Source: Granulicella sp. L46
GTDB lineage: Bacteria; Acidobacteriota; Terriglobia; Terriglobales; Acidobacteriaceae
Assembly (NCBI RefSeq): GCF_009765785.1
Contig: NZ_LMUT01000016.1
Coordinates: forward strand, 132,212-196,211
Length of the DNA stretch: 64,000 nucleotides
Reading direction: 5' to 3'
Within the stretch, counting starts at the first letter, position 1. Each line of letters opens with the position of its first letter. Below the pieces are notes generated by a model, which was not told the origin of the DNA, searched no databases, and worked only from the letters and a program-made list of their open reading frames with translations. Positions 1 through 8,480 of the stretch are shown in pieces. A program made the translations under genes and the position numbers.

Positions 1-1299
1 GGATTGCGGTACGCGGTGGCGACGTCGATTGTAGCGACGCTTGCATACAACTATTATTTTCTGCCGCCGATTGGGACACTGACGATCAGCGATCCGCAGA
101 ACTGGCTGGGGATCTTCGCGTTTCTGACGGTGGCGGTGGTGGGCAGCCGGTTATCGGAGCGCGCCCGCGAAGAGGCGGAGGACGCGCGGCGGCGGCAGAG
201 AGAGCTGGAGGTGTTGTATGGGCTGAGTCGGCAACTGCTGCAGGCTGAGAATGTGGCGAGCCTGCTGAATGCGATCAGTCCAGCAATCATGCTGGTGACG
301 CGGGCGGACACCATCGTGCTGTATCTGCTGGACGGCGACCGGCGGTACATGGCGGGAGAGTCCTCTGAGATCCAGATGGACGACATTGGGTTGCGACAAC
401 TGGCGCAGACGCTGCCGAGTGCGGAGATGGTGGGGCTGCAGGCGAGGATTCCGCTGCGCGTTGGGGTGAGGCCGCGCGGGCTGCTGCTGATCGATGGGTT
501 GAGCCGGGGGGTGCGGCTGTCGACGGAGACGCTGGAGGCGATTGGGGGGTTGATTTCGGTGTCGATTGACCGGGCGCAGGCGCTGGAGGATGTGACTCGG
601 GGCGAGGCGGCCAAGGAGAGTGAGCGGCTGCGGTCGCTGATGATTGACTCGATTACGCATGAGCTGCGAACGCCGCTGACGGCGATTAAGGCAGCCGCGT
701 CGACGCTGCTGCTGCCGAAGACGCTGGACCATGAGGAGCAGCGCGAGTTGCTGACAGTAATCGATGAAGAGAGCGATCGGCTGAACCAGCTGGTGACCGA
801 GGCGGTAGAGATGGCGCAGCTCGATACTCGTGAAGTCCACATGACGTTTGCGCCGACGGGCGTGGGAGCGATGGTGGAGCATGCTCTGGCGAACTGCTCG
901 AGCCTGCTGGATAACCGCGAGGTGAAGGTGAATCTGCCGCCGCTACCGCTGGTGATGGCCGACGCGGACTTCATTACGAAGGTGCTGACAAACCTGGTTG
1001 AGAATGCGGCGAAGTACTCGCCGGCGGGAAGTCCTATCAGTATTTCGGCGGAGCGCAAGGAGGGAATGGTAAGCGTGAGCGTCGCGGACCGTGGGATCGG
1101 GATTGACTTGTCGGAGCAGAGTTTGATCTTTGAGCGATTTTATCGGGCGAGCGTTCCGAGCCAGCAGACCTGGGGCACGGGGATGGGATTGGCTATCAGC
1201 CGCGCGATCATCGATGCACACCACGGGACGCTCTCAGTGACGAGCCAGCTTGGGGAGGGGTCGGTGTTCAGCTTCACGCTGCCGGTGGTGGAGGGGTAG
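1..1299 (+). CDS. KdpD-like sensor histidine kinase, 5' end outside window
   Basis: The frame is open from base 1, so the true start lies upstream; the TTG at 4 is not a credible start. The visible 431 residues begin inside a DUF4118 (KdpD-type) membrane region (hydrophobic segments at about 1-20 and 34-48), followed by a basic coiled linker (50-75) and a GAF-like segment (about 80-195). The kinase core is complete: H-box with phospho-acceptor His219 (ITHELRTPL), N-box with Asn334 (LVENAAKYSP), G1 (DRGIG, 362-366), F-box (IFERFYR) and G2 (GTGMGL, 391-396). KdpD proteins sense K+ and turgor and phosphorylate KdpE; the linker plus DUF4118 matches that family closely. No response regulator follows, so a partner must lie upstream or elsewhere. 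mqnC starts 70 bases downstream and seems unrelated. The KdpD-like assignment is firm; the K+ role is inferred. Confidence 0.85.
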   Translation, partial: GLRYAVATSIVATLAYNYYFLPPIGTLTISDPQNWLGIFAFLTVAVVGSRLSERAREEAEDARRRQRELEVLYGLSRQLLQAENVASLLNAISPAIMLVTRADTIVLYLLDGDRRYMAGESSEIQMDDIGLRQLAQTLPSAEMVGLQARIPLRVGVRPRGLLLIDGLSRGVRLSTETLEAIGGLISVSIDRAQALEDVTRGEAAKESERLRSLMIDSITHELRTPLTAIKAAASTLLLPKTLDHEEQRELLTVIDEESDRLNQLVTEAVEMAQLDTREVHMTFAPTGVGAMVEHALANCSSLLDNREVKVNLPPLPLVMADADFITKVLTNLVENAAKYSPAGSPISISAERKEGMVSVSVADRGIGIDLSEQSLIFERFYRASVPSQQTWGTGMGLAISRAIIDAHHGTLSVTSQLGEGSVFSFTLPVVEG

Positions 1300-1369
1300 G
1301 CGGTGATGCGTTACGAATTGGTCGGGAAGCGCATGGGGTGGAAAGCGGCTTCGGGCATAGACTAGAGGG

Positions 1370-2470
1370 GTGAGTGCTACCGCATCGTTGTCCAATGAAA
1401 TTCGAACGAAGGTTCAGAGCCGCGAACGCGTGACGGCTGATGAGGCCTTGTGGTTGTGGAAGAACGCAACCGATGAAGAGATGCGCGAGCTGGCGCAGAT
1501 CGTGCGGGCGCGGTATGTCAAACCGAATGCCTGCACGTACATGCTGATGCGCATCATCAACTACACGAATGTGTGTGTGGCGCAGTGCGATTACTGCGCG
1601 TTTTATACGCTGCCGGGTGGCGAGGGCGGGTACGTTCTTACCCAGGAACAGGTCTTCGCGAAAATCGACGAGCTGATTGCGCTGGGCGGGGATCTGGTGG
1701 GGTTCAACGGCGGATTTAATCCGGCGCTGGCATTGGAGTATTACTGCGATTTGTTCGCTGCGGTGCGCGCGCGGTATGGCGACAAGATGGAGTTTTATGC
1801 GCTGACCATTGCGGAGTTTATGTACCTGGCGGATCACGCGAAGCTGGACTATGCGACGACGGCGCAGCGGTTCAAGGATGCGGGCGTGCGCTGGATTACG
1901 GGCGGTGGCTCGGAGATTCTTACCGAGGATTTCCGGCGGCGGCACAGCAAGTTCAAGTACACGGTGGCGCAGTATTTTGAAGCGCAGAGGGCGATTGTGG
2001 AGGCGGGGCTGAGCACGTCGGCGACGATGGTGATTGGCTTCGACGAGACGATTGAAGAGCGGATCGAACACTTGGAGCGCACGCGGCAGTTTCAGGATGA
2101 AGTCGGCGGGTTGGGAAGCTTTCTGTGCTGGACCTTCAAGCCGTACTTCACGCCGCTGGGGGACCAGTTGGGCGGGATCGAGATCAGCACGAGTGAGTAT
2201 TTGCGGCACCTGGCGTTGAGCCGGATCTACCTGGACAACGTGCCGCGGATTCGGACGTCGGTGCTGACGCAGAATGAGCGCGCGCTCGAGGGGCTGCTGT
2301 ATGGGGCCGACGATTTCGATCTGCCGATTGAGGACGAGGTGACGCAGAAGGCGGGGGCGACGATCAGTCTCCAGTTCGACAAAATCCTGGCGTTTGCGCG
2401 CAGCCTGGGATATGTGCCGACATATCGAAGTGTAGCGCTGGCGCGTACTGCACCAGTCCCGGCAAGTTAG
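1370..2470 (+). CDS. mqnC: Cyclic dehypoxanthinyl futalosine synthase (radical SAM)
   Basis: 366 residues from a GTG preceded by GAGGGG. Radical SAM protein with the CX3CX2C cluster motif at Cys69, Cys73 and Cys76 (NVCVAQCDYCAFY). The GGGSEIL segment, the FNGGFNPALALEYY segment and the TFKPYFTPLG segment are typical of MqnC rather than the related aminofutalosine synthase MqnE. MqnC cyclises dehypoxanthine futalosine in the futalosine route to menaquinone, in the cytoplasm. No other mqn gene lies in the window. Menaquinone is the expected acceptor for the complex I encoded at 23-36 kb. The 3' end overlaps the convergent LacI-family gene by 4 bases. Length is normal for the family (about 360-380). 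Confidence 0.88.
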   Translation: MSATASLSNEIRTKVQSRERVTADEALWLWKNATDEEMRELAQIVRARYVKPNACTYMLMRIINYTNVCVAQCDYCAFYTLPGGEGGYVLTQEQVFAKIDELIALGGDLVGFNGGFNPALALEYYCDLFAAVRARYGDKMEFYALTIAEFMYLADHAKLDYATTAQRFKDAGVRWITGGGSEILTEDFRRRHSKFKYTVAQYFEAQRAIVEAGLSTSATMVIGFDETIEERIEHLERTRQFQDEVGGLGSFLCWTFKPYFTPLGDQLGGIEISTSEYLRHLALSRIYLDNVPRIRTSVLTQNERALEGLLYGADDFDLPIEDEVTQKAGATISLQFDKILAFARSLGYVPTYRSVALARTAPVPAS

Positions 2471-3564
2471 CGCTTGCGTGGCGTGGTGGCCGGCATCTGG
2501 GGAAGATCCTGAAGCGTGTTTCGCGGCAGACCTGTGGTTTGTCGAACGATGAGACGCGTGGTGATCTTGGTGGCGGATTCAGCGGGGTTGTCGAGCGGCT
2601 TCAAGCGCGAGAGTAAATTGTCGATGGCCCTGGTGGCCAACTCTCTGCAGGACATACGGACGGTGGTGAGGGGCGGGATGGTGTACTCCGCGAGGTGAAT
2701 GTCGTCGAAGCCGATGAGGGAGAAGTCGTCGGGAACGCGCAGGTTGGCTTCGAAGAGGGCGTGCTGGAGGCCGATGGCGGTCATGTCGTTGGAGCAGATG
2801 ATGGCGGTCGGCCAGGTGGGCAGCGCGAGGATCTTCTGCATGGCGTCGCGACCGCCATCGAGGGCGTGATTGCCTTCGATGAGCCATTCGGGATTGGCCT
2901 TGAGGCCTGTGGACTGGAGGCAGCTGAGGAAGGCGGCCTTGCGACTCTGAGCGGAGCGGCGAGTGAGGGGACCGCTGATGAAGCCGATGTTACGGTGGCC
3001 GAGAACGGCGAGGTGCTGGACGCCCTCGTAGATGCCGGCGCGATAGTCGACTGCGAGAACGCTGTTGAGTGGGCGTGAGGGAGCGGGGTCGATGAAGACG
3101 TAGGGGATATTGTCGGCGGTGAAGCGATCGAGGAGAAAGTCTTCGATGCCAAAGGTCATGATGGCGACCCCGTCGACCTGGCGCTCCAGCATGCGGCGCG
3201 CACAGACTTCCATGGTCTTGGTCTCGTAGTTGGTCGAGCCAATGAGAATTTCGTAGCCGCGCGCGACGGCGATCTGTTCGAACTCCTGGATGAGCTCGGG
3301 GAAGAACGGATTCGTAATTTCAGAGACGACGAGGCCGAGCAGGCGGCTTTTGCCAGAGACGAGCGCGCGGGCCTGGGTGTTCGGAAAGTAGTTGAGTTCG
3401 GAAACTGCTTTCCAGACGCGGGAAGCGAGGACGGGGTCCACGGTGGGGACGTGATTGATGGTGCGGGAAACCGTGGCGATCGAAACACGGGCAAGGGAAG
3501 CTACGCCGCGGATATCGATCTTCGGGGGCGTGGTCACGTCATTGGGCTTGCGCGTTCTTTTCAC
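2467..3564 (-). CDS. LacI-family transcriptional regulator, probable arabinose/sugar repressor
   Basis: 365 residues. The N-terminal LacI helix-turn-helix (about 17-62) reads DIRGVASLARVSIATVSRTI and includes the usual hinge (NTQARALVSGKSRLLGLVVS). It is followed by a periplasmic-binding-protein-like effector domain (about 75-345) with NPFFPELIQEFE and the GFDDIHLAEYTIPPLTTVR segment typical of the family. It is divergent from araB-araD-galM, and a LacI-type palindrome lies between them at 3673-3686, so it probably represses that operon until an L-arabinose-type sugar or derivative binds. That is inference from position; no residue identifies the effector. Its 3' end overlaps mqnC by 4 bases, convergently. 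Confidence 0.88.
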   Translation of the reverse strand: MKRTRKPNDVTTPPKIDIRGVASLARVSIATVSRTINHVPTVDPVLASRVWKAVSELNYFPNTQARALVSGKSRLLGLVVSEITNPFFPELIQEFEQIAVARGYEILIGSTNYETKTMEVCARRMLERQVDGVAIMTFGIEDFLLDRFTADNIPYVFIDPAPSRPLNSVLAVDYRAGIYEGVQHLAVLGHRNIGFISGPLTRRSAQSRKAAFLSCLQSTGLKANPEWLIEGNHALDGGRDAMQKILALPTWPTAIICSNDMTAIGLQHALFEANLRVPDDFSLIGFDDIHLAEYTIPPLTTVRMSCRELATRAIDNLLSRLKPLDNPAESATKITTRLIVRQTTGLPRNTLQDLPQMPATTPRKR

Positions 3565-3635
3565 GGGGAGGGCAACCTGGATTTGTGGATCAGCATACGC
3601 GTGAACGGGCCGGGAAGCGAATTGCAGAAACTGTA

Positions 3636-3665
3636 TTGACTAGCAAGTATTCACACAGGTATCGT
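3636..3665 (+). promoter_or_regulatory. Candidate sigma70-type promoter of araB operon
   Basis: TTGACT at 3636-3641 and TATCGT at 3660-3665, separated by 18 bases. The predicted start would fall near 3672, directly at the LacI-type palindrome, which fits repression. The -10 match is partial (4 of 6), so this is tentative. Confidence 0.35.
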
Positions 3666-3672
3666 ACCCCAC

Positions 3673-3686
3673 GGAAAACGTTTACA
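3673..3686. promoter_or_regulatory. LacI-family operator between lacI-type gene and araB
   Basis: GGAAAACGTTTACA contains the central AAACGTTT palindrome typical of LacI/GalR/CcpA-type operators. It lies 79 bases before araB and about 110 bases before the divergent LacI-type gene, so one bound repressor could control both. Confidence 0.6.
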
Positions 3687-3764
3687 CTAGGCATTATTTC
3701 ATTTGTGCCTGCCTCGTGAACCGGCGAAGGTACGCGAGGGTAAGAGAAGGGTTGAGAGGATCGC

Positions 3765-5345
3765 ATGGCCATCGTTGCGGGTGTGGATTTTGGAACGCTC
3801 AGCGTTCGCGTCACATTGCTGGATAGTGAGCGGGGCAGGCTGGGTACAGCTTCGGCGGGGTATCCACTGCACCGGAAACAGGAAGATCCGGACTTCGCGA
3901 CCCAATCGCATGAAGACCAGATGCGCGCCCTCGTGGAGGCGGTGCGGGCGGTGGTGCAGCAGAGTGGTGTGGATGCAAAAGAGATTGTGGCGCTGGCGCT
4001 GGATACGACGGGGTCGAGCGTGATCCCGGTGGACGCGACGCTGCAGCCGCTGGATGAGTACATGCTGTGGTGTGACCATCGGGCACATAAGGAAGCGCAG
4101 CAGATTACCGAGCTTGCTCATGCCAGCGGGCTCGAGGCGATTGAGTGGTGCGGTGGGGTGTACTCGCATGAGTGGGGATTTGCGAAGCTGCTGTATTGGC
4201 TAAGGAATAACCCTGAGAAGCGGGAGCGGTTTGCGACGGCGCTGGAACACTGCGATATGGTGGCGGCTACGCTGATCGGGATTACGGATGCAGCGAAGGC
4301 TCCGCGCAGTGTGTGCGCGATGGGGCATAAGTGGATGTGGAATCCGAAGTGGGGTGGGCTGCCATCGCAGGAGTTTTTGTCGAAGCTGGATCCGGTGTTT
4401 GATGGAGTGAGGGAGAAGCTTGGCGGAGAGTATCGGACGTCGGATGCTGTTGCTGGAGGGTTGAGCGAGAAGTGGGCGACGGAGATGGGTCTGCCTGCGG
4501 GGATTCCGATTCCGGTGGGAGCATTCGATGCGCATTGGGATGCGATCGGGGCGGGGTGTAAGGAAGGCGACGTGGTGAACGTGGTGGGAACGTCGACGTG
4601 CATTATCGCGATGAGCAGCGAGACGACGCTGGTGCCGGGAGTGTGCGGCGTGGTGCCGGGGAGTGTGCATCCGGCGTATGCGGGAATTGAGGCAGGGTTG
4701 TCGGCTACGGGCGATATCTTTGAGGCGATTGCGCGGCGTGCAGGGACGGATGTGAGGAAGCTGTCGGAGGGGTTGGCGGAGTATAAGCCTGGGCAGACCG
4801 GGTTGTTGCGGCTCAGTTGGGATAATGGCGATCGGACCGTGCTGGTGAATCCTGAACTAGGCGGCATGACGCTGGGATGGAACCTGATTCACACGGCGAA
4901 GGATGAGCTGTTTGCGGCGATTGAGGGGACGGCGTTCCATACGCGGATTATTCTGGAGCGGATGGCGGAACATGGAGTGCCGGTGCATCGCGTGATTAAT
5001 GCGGGAGGGATTCCGCAGAATAATGTGGTGCTGAACCAGGTGTACGCGAACGTGCTCGGTAAACCGGTGCTTGTGCCCGATGGCGTGCCGACCAGCCTTG
5101 GGTCGGGAATTTTTGCGCTGGTGGCCGCGGGCGTTTTCAAGACGATCGAGGAGGCGCAGGCGAAGATGTGTCTGCCGTTCAAGACGTATGAGCCTGAGCC
5201 CGGAGCGGTGAAGTTGTATGACGAACTATTTGCGCTGTATCAGAAGGTTTATTTTGCCTTTGGATCGCGGAAGAGTGAGTCAGCGTCGATGGGAGATGTG
5301 TTGCCGGAGCTGCGCAGGATTGCGGCGAGCGTCTGGCGGGCATAG
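3765..5345 (+). CDS. araB: Ribulokinase (FGGY family)
   Basis: 526 residues; ATG preceded by GAGAGG at 5-base spacing. The N-terminal FGGY ATPase motif is VAGVDFGTLSVRVTLLD. The mid-region GTSTCIIAMS plus the VVPGSVHPAYAGIEAGLSAT segment, and the C-terminal NAGGIPQNN nucleotide-binding segment, match ribulokinases rather than xylulokinases or glycerol kinases. The enzyme phosphorylates L-ribulose to L-ribulose 5-phosphate in the cytoplasm. It is first in an araB-araD-galM cluster; araD supplies the next step. L-arabinose isomerase (araA) is not in the window, so isomerisation must be encoded elsewhere, or the kinase may use ribulose from another source. Slightly shorter than enterobacterial AraB (about 566). 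Confidence 0.88.
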   Translation: MAIVAGVDFGTLSVRVTLLDSERGRLGTASAGYPLHRKQEDPDFATQSHEDQMRALVEAVRAVVQQSGVDAKEIVALALDTTGSSVIPVDATLQPLDEYMLWCDHRAHKEAQQITELAHASGLEAIEWCGGVYSHEWGFAKLLYWLRNNPEKRERFATALEHCDMVAATLIGITDAAKAPRSVCAMGHKWMWNPKWGGLPSQEFLSKLDPVFDGVREKLGGEYRTSDAVAGGLSEKWATEMGLPAGIPIPVGAFDAHWDAIGAGCKEGDVVNVVGTSTCIIAMSSETTLVPGVCGVVPGSVHPAYAGIEAGLSATGDIFEAIARRAGTDVRKLSEGLAEYKPGQTGLLRLSWDNGDRTVLVNPELGGMTLGWNLIHTAKDELFAAIEGTAFHTRIILERMAEHGVPVHRVINAGGIPQNNVVLNQVYANVLGKPVLVPDGVPTSLGSGIFALVAAGVFKTIEEAQAKMCLPFKTYEPEPGAVKLYDELFALYQKVYFAFGSRKSESASMGDVLPELRRIAASVWRA

Positions 5346-5386
5346 AAGTTGAAGAGAGAAGCAAAAAAGTTGATGAGGTGTTATCG

Positions 5387-6088
5387 ATGCTGCTGAAGAA
5401 GCTGAGAGAAGAGGTCCTGGAGGCCAACCTGGAGTTGGTGCGCAAGGGGTTGGTGCTGTATACGTTCGGGAATGCTTCGGGCGTGGATCGCGAGCAGGGG
5501 CTGGTGGTGATCAAGCCGTCGGGCGTGGATTACGACGTGCTGAAGGCCGAAGACATGGTGGTGACCGACCTCGACGGAAAGATTGTGGAGGGTACGCTGA
5601 AGCCATCGTCGGACTTGGATACACATACGCTGCTGTATCGGGAGTTTACTGAGATTGGTGCCGTGGTGCATACGCACTCGGAGTTTGCGACGAGTTTTGC
5701 GCAGGCGGGACTGGCAATTCCTGCGTTCGGGACGACGCATGCGGATTACTTTCATGGGCCCGTGCCGGTGAGTTTGCCGTTGAGTGATGAGGCGATCCAA
5801 GGGAAGTATGTACACGAGACGGGGCTCGCGATCGTGGCGCGATTCAAGGGGATTCCGGCGATTGACCCGATGGCGGTGCCGGCTTGCCTGGTGGCGGGGC
5901 ATGCGCCTTTTGTGTGGGGAAAGAATGCTGCGGACGCGGCGCACAATGCGGTGGTGCTTGAGGCAGTGGCGAAGATGGCGTATCGCACCCTTACGCTGAA
6001 GGCGAGTGCGGACGAGGTTTCGCAAGCGCTCCTGGACCGGCATTACCTGCGCAAGCATGGGGCGAATGCAACGTATGGACAAGGGTAG
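5387..6088 (+). CDS. araD: L-ribulose-5-phosphate 4-epimerase
   Basis: 233 residues from the ATG at 5387, which has GAGG eight bases upstream; the in-frame GTG at 5378 overlaps that Shine-Dalgarno. With this start the zinc-binding residues fall at Asp76, His95 and His97, and the catalytic aspartate at Asp120, the same numbers as in E. coli AraD, which supports the start. Motifs: GNASGVDREQG, VIKPSGVDYD, VVHTHS, GTTHADYFHG. It converts L-ribulose 5-phosphate to D-xylulose 5-phosphate, feeding the pentose phosphate pathway. It follows araB by 41 bases and is probably cotranscribed. Confidence 0.92.
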   Translation: MLLKKLREEVLEANLELVRKGLVLYTFGNASGVDREQGLVVIKPSGVDYDVLKAEDMVVTDLDGKIVEGTLKPSSDLDTHTLLYREFTEIGAVVHTHSEFATSFAQAGLAIPAFGTTHADYFHGPVPVSLPLSDEAIQGKYVHETGLAIVARFKGIPAIDPMAVPACLVAGHAPFVWGKNAADAAHNAVVLEAVAKMAYRTLTLKASADEVSQALLDRHYLRKHGANATYGQG

Positions 6089-6152
6089 TGTGCTTGGTAA
6101 AGAATGATGCGGCGATAGTGAATTAAAGCGATTGAAGTTTGAAGGAGATGGA

Positions 6153-7259
6153 ATGACGTTCAAGCAGGCTGTACTTGGAGTTGCGGTAGTGTTCATGAGT
6201 TCGCTGGCGCAGGCGGGTGTGACGAAAGCGGATTGGGGGAAGACCGCGGATGGAACTCCGGTGCAAATTTATACCCTCAGCAACGAGAACCTTACCGTGC
6301 TGATTACGACGTTTGGTGCGCGGGTCGTTAGCATCGAAGCTCCAGACCGCGCGGGGAAAAAGGCGGATGTGGTACTGGGCTATGACAGTTTGAAGGAGTA
6401 TGAAGCGGACAAGAGCACGTACTTCGGTTCAATTGTGGGGCGCTATGGAAACCGCATTGCGAAGGGTGCGTTCACGATTGATGGCAAGACCTATCATGTG
6501 CCGCTGAACAACAATGGCAACGCGCTGCATGGCGGGCCAGCGGGCTTCAGCAGCAAGGTTTGGGTGGGCAAAGAGATTCCGGACGGCGTCGAGATGACGC
6601 TGGTGAGCCCGGATGGCGACATGGGTTTTCCGGGAACGCTGACGGCGCGCGTGCGTTATACCGTGGAGGGCAAGTCGCTCAAGATTAATTACATCGCGAC
6701 GACGACTAAGGCGACGGTCGTGAACCTTACGAACCACAGCTATTTCAACCTGGCGGGCGATGGGAAGGGAACGATCCTCGATCACGTGTTGATGATGCCC
6801 GCGGACTTCTATACTCCTGTGGATGCTACGCAGATCCCCACAGGCGAGCTGGCGCCGGTCAAAGGAACGCCGTTTGATTTCCTGAAGCCTACGGCGATTG
6901 GCGCGCGTATCAACGATACCAACGAGCAGTTGAAGATTGGCGGTGGCTACGACCATAACTGGGCGCTCAATGGCGCGGGCGATGGGCTGCATGTGGCCGC
7001 GAAGGTTTATGAGGCTAGCAGCGGACGGACACTTACCGTGACGACGACGCAGCCGGGCGTGCAGTTTTATTCCGGCAACTTTCTGGATGGCAGCAAGACC
7101 GGGAAGTTTGGCGTGACGTATCAGAAGTATGCGGGCTTCTGCCTGGAGACGCAGCACTTTCCGGATGCGCCGAATCAGCCGAAGTTTGCGTCGACCCTAT
7201 TGAAGCCGGGCGAGACGTTGCACTCGGAGACGGTGTTTACGTTTGGCGTGCAGAAATAG
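6153..7259 (+). CDS. galM: Secreted aldose 1-epimerase (mutarotase)
   Basis: 368 residues from the ATG at 6153, with a strong GAAGGAG five bases upstream; a longer frame from a TTG at 6132 would swallow that site. The first 20 residues form a signal peptide ending SLAQAG, so the enzyme is probably periplasmic. GalM family signatures: FGARVVSIEAPDR, GRYGNRIA, LHGGPAGF, catalytic His in NHSYFNLAG, and catalytic Glu in FCLETQHFPDAPNQP. It interconverts alpha and beta anomers of aldoses. Third in the ara cluster, 64 bases after araD; export suggests that sugars are prepared before uptake. A bidirectional terminator follows at 7279-7308. Confidence 0.9.
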   Translation: MTFKQAVLGVAVVFMSSLAQAGVTKADWGKTADGTPVQIYTLSNENLTVLITTFGARVVSIEAPDRAGKKADVVLGYDSLKEYEADKSTYFGSIVGRYGNRIAKGAFTIDGKTYHVPLNNNGNALHGGPAGFSSKVWVGKEIPDGVEMTLVSPDGDMGFPGTLTARVRYTVEGKSLKINYIATTTKATVVNLTNHSYFNLAGDGKGTILDHVLMMPADFYTPVDATQIPTGELAPVKGTPFDFLKPTAIGARINDTNEQLKIGGGYDHNWALNGAGDGLHVAAKVYEASSGRTLTVTTTQPGVQFYSGNFLDGSKTGKFGVTYQKYAGFCLETQHFPDAPNQPKFASTLLKPGETLHSETVFTFGVQK

Positions 7260-7278
7260 CTGGTAGAGGCGGATGGCT

Positions 7279-7308
7279 CAAGCGGTAGTGCTTCGGCGCT
7301 ACCGCTTG
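7279..7308. terminator. Bidirectional intrinsic terminator after galM
   Basis: Perfect 10-bp stem CAAGCGGTAG/CTACCGCTTG around a 10-base TTCG-containing loop, followed on the plus strand by CTTTCGTTT. It lies 19 bases after the galM stop and overlaps the last codons of the convergent outer-membrane protein gene, so it probably serves both. Confidence 0.7.
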
Positions 7309-8393
7309 CTTTCGTTTGGGAGTTTTTGTTCGACCTGGGACGTTACGGGTTCGGCGGGGCCTAGCAGGAGTTGAACGCCGACATACGCGATCCAGCTCGG
7401 CTGGCTGTTGTTGGCTGTGATGGTTTGGAAGCTGCGGCCCGCCATCAGCAATAAGTTGAATGTCTTGGAGTGATTGAGCGCCTGACGGCCCCCGAGGCCG
7501 AGCGTGGTTTCACGCTGTTTGGGGCCACCGGTGGCGAATTTCCCGACACCCTGGCCGGCAGGGAGCGTGTTGGCGTCCTGCTGGTCGTAGAGTTCAATGT
7601 AAGCTTCGGTGCGGTCCGTGAACTCGTGCCCTACGAGCAGACCGCGTCCCCAGCTTTGGGGTAACGCATGATTGCCGAAGTTGTAACCGACTTCGCCGTC
7701 GATACGGATGGGGCCGATGCGGCCATTAATTTCGATCGGAAGAAAAAAGTTTGGCCCGGGGGCGACGACACCGCGAGGGACAGAGCCGGTGGGATTGTCA
7801 AGAAAGAGCTGCGGGTACGTGGAGATGCTGAAGTTGACGATGGGCTCTGTGGAATCGTCGGCGCCGGGGGAATCGCCGGAGGCCGCGACGGGCTGGGGCT
7901 GATCGGATGGATGACGCCCGAAAGCTCCCAGCAGGCCGGTACCGAAGCGATTCTTGACCCAGGGATCGTTGGGATGATGTTCGTAGAAGCGCCACTTGAT
8001 ACCGAGCAGGCTTTGCCCGAGGCCGCCGATGACCTGTTCCTCAACGGCAGGCTGAGACGGTGAGGCTGGCTGGGCGCGCGTCTCTTCGATGGCGATGGGG
8101 ATTTCGTACTTGAGTTGGATGCGGTCGCCGAGACCGTAGTTGATGTCGAAGTCGGGCACCTGGTAGGCGCCTGCCTGGGGATTGCGATCGCCAATCCAGC
8201 CGAAGTTAATCTCCCAATGCTTGTTGCCGGGTGTTTCCGGATCGTCGGTGCGAAAGGGCGGGCCTCCTTGCGCATGCGCGATGGTCGCGAGCACAGGAAT
8301 GACGATGAGAAACAGAACCAATTGGCGAGGCCATTGACGTTGCTGTCTTTTTTGGAGAGGTAAGCTCAAGGCCTTGAGCCTATCGAGGTTCAT
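7299..8393 (-). CDS. Outer-membrane beta-barrel-like protein, function unknown
   Basis: 364 residues if translation starts at the ATG at 8393, which gives a basic N-terminus and a clean signal peptide (hydrophobic LVLFLIVIPVLATI, cleavage near AHAQ). A longer frame to 8468 adds 25 residues that hide the signal. The mature protein begins GGPPFRTDDPETPGNKHWEI and then has alternating beta-type segments (DFDINYGLGDRIQLKYEIPI, IRIDGEVGYNFG, TEAYIELYDQ), resembling the MetA-pathway-of-phenol-degradation/transporter-like barrel family. The element TACTAT ends six bases before the ATG, so the transcript may be leaderless. It is convergent with galM. No substrate can be named. Confidence 0.7.
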   Translation of the reverse strand: MNLDRLKALSLPLQKRQQRQWPRQLVLFLIVIPVLATIAHAQGGPPFRTDDPETPGNKHWEINFGWIGDRNPQAGAYQVPDFDINYGLGDRIQLKYEIPIAIEETRAQPASPSQPAVEEQVIGGLGQSLLGIKWRFYEHHPNDPWVKNRFGTGLLGAFGRHPSDQPQPVAASGDSPGADDSTEPIVNFSISTYPQLFLDNPTGSVPRGVVAPGPNFFLPIEINGRIGPIRIDGEVGYNFGNHALPQSWGRGLLVGHEFTDRTEAYIELYDQQDANTLPAGQGVGKFATGGPKQRETTLGLGGRQALNHSKTFNLLLMAGRSFQTITANNSQPSWIAYVGVQLLLGPAEPVTSQVEQKLPNESKR

Positions 8394-8480
8394 GTATCTA
8401 TAGTAAGCAATCCAGCTAAAGACAAGCTGAAGATCAGCGTCGGTGGGAGACAGTGCGCTGCTGGGCACATGAATTTTTGT

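Noticed and set aside
54-1058. 334-codon minus-strand frame opposite the sensor kinase
   Set aside because: The plus frame carries all histidine-kinase motifs; this one has a Ser/Arg-rich composition typical of an antisense shadow in high-GC DNA.
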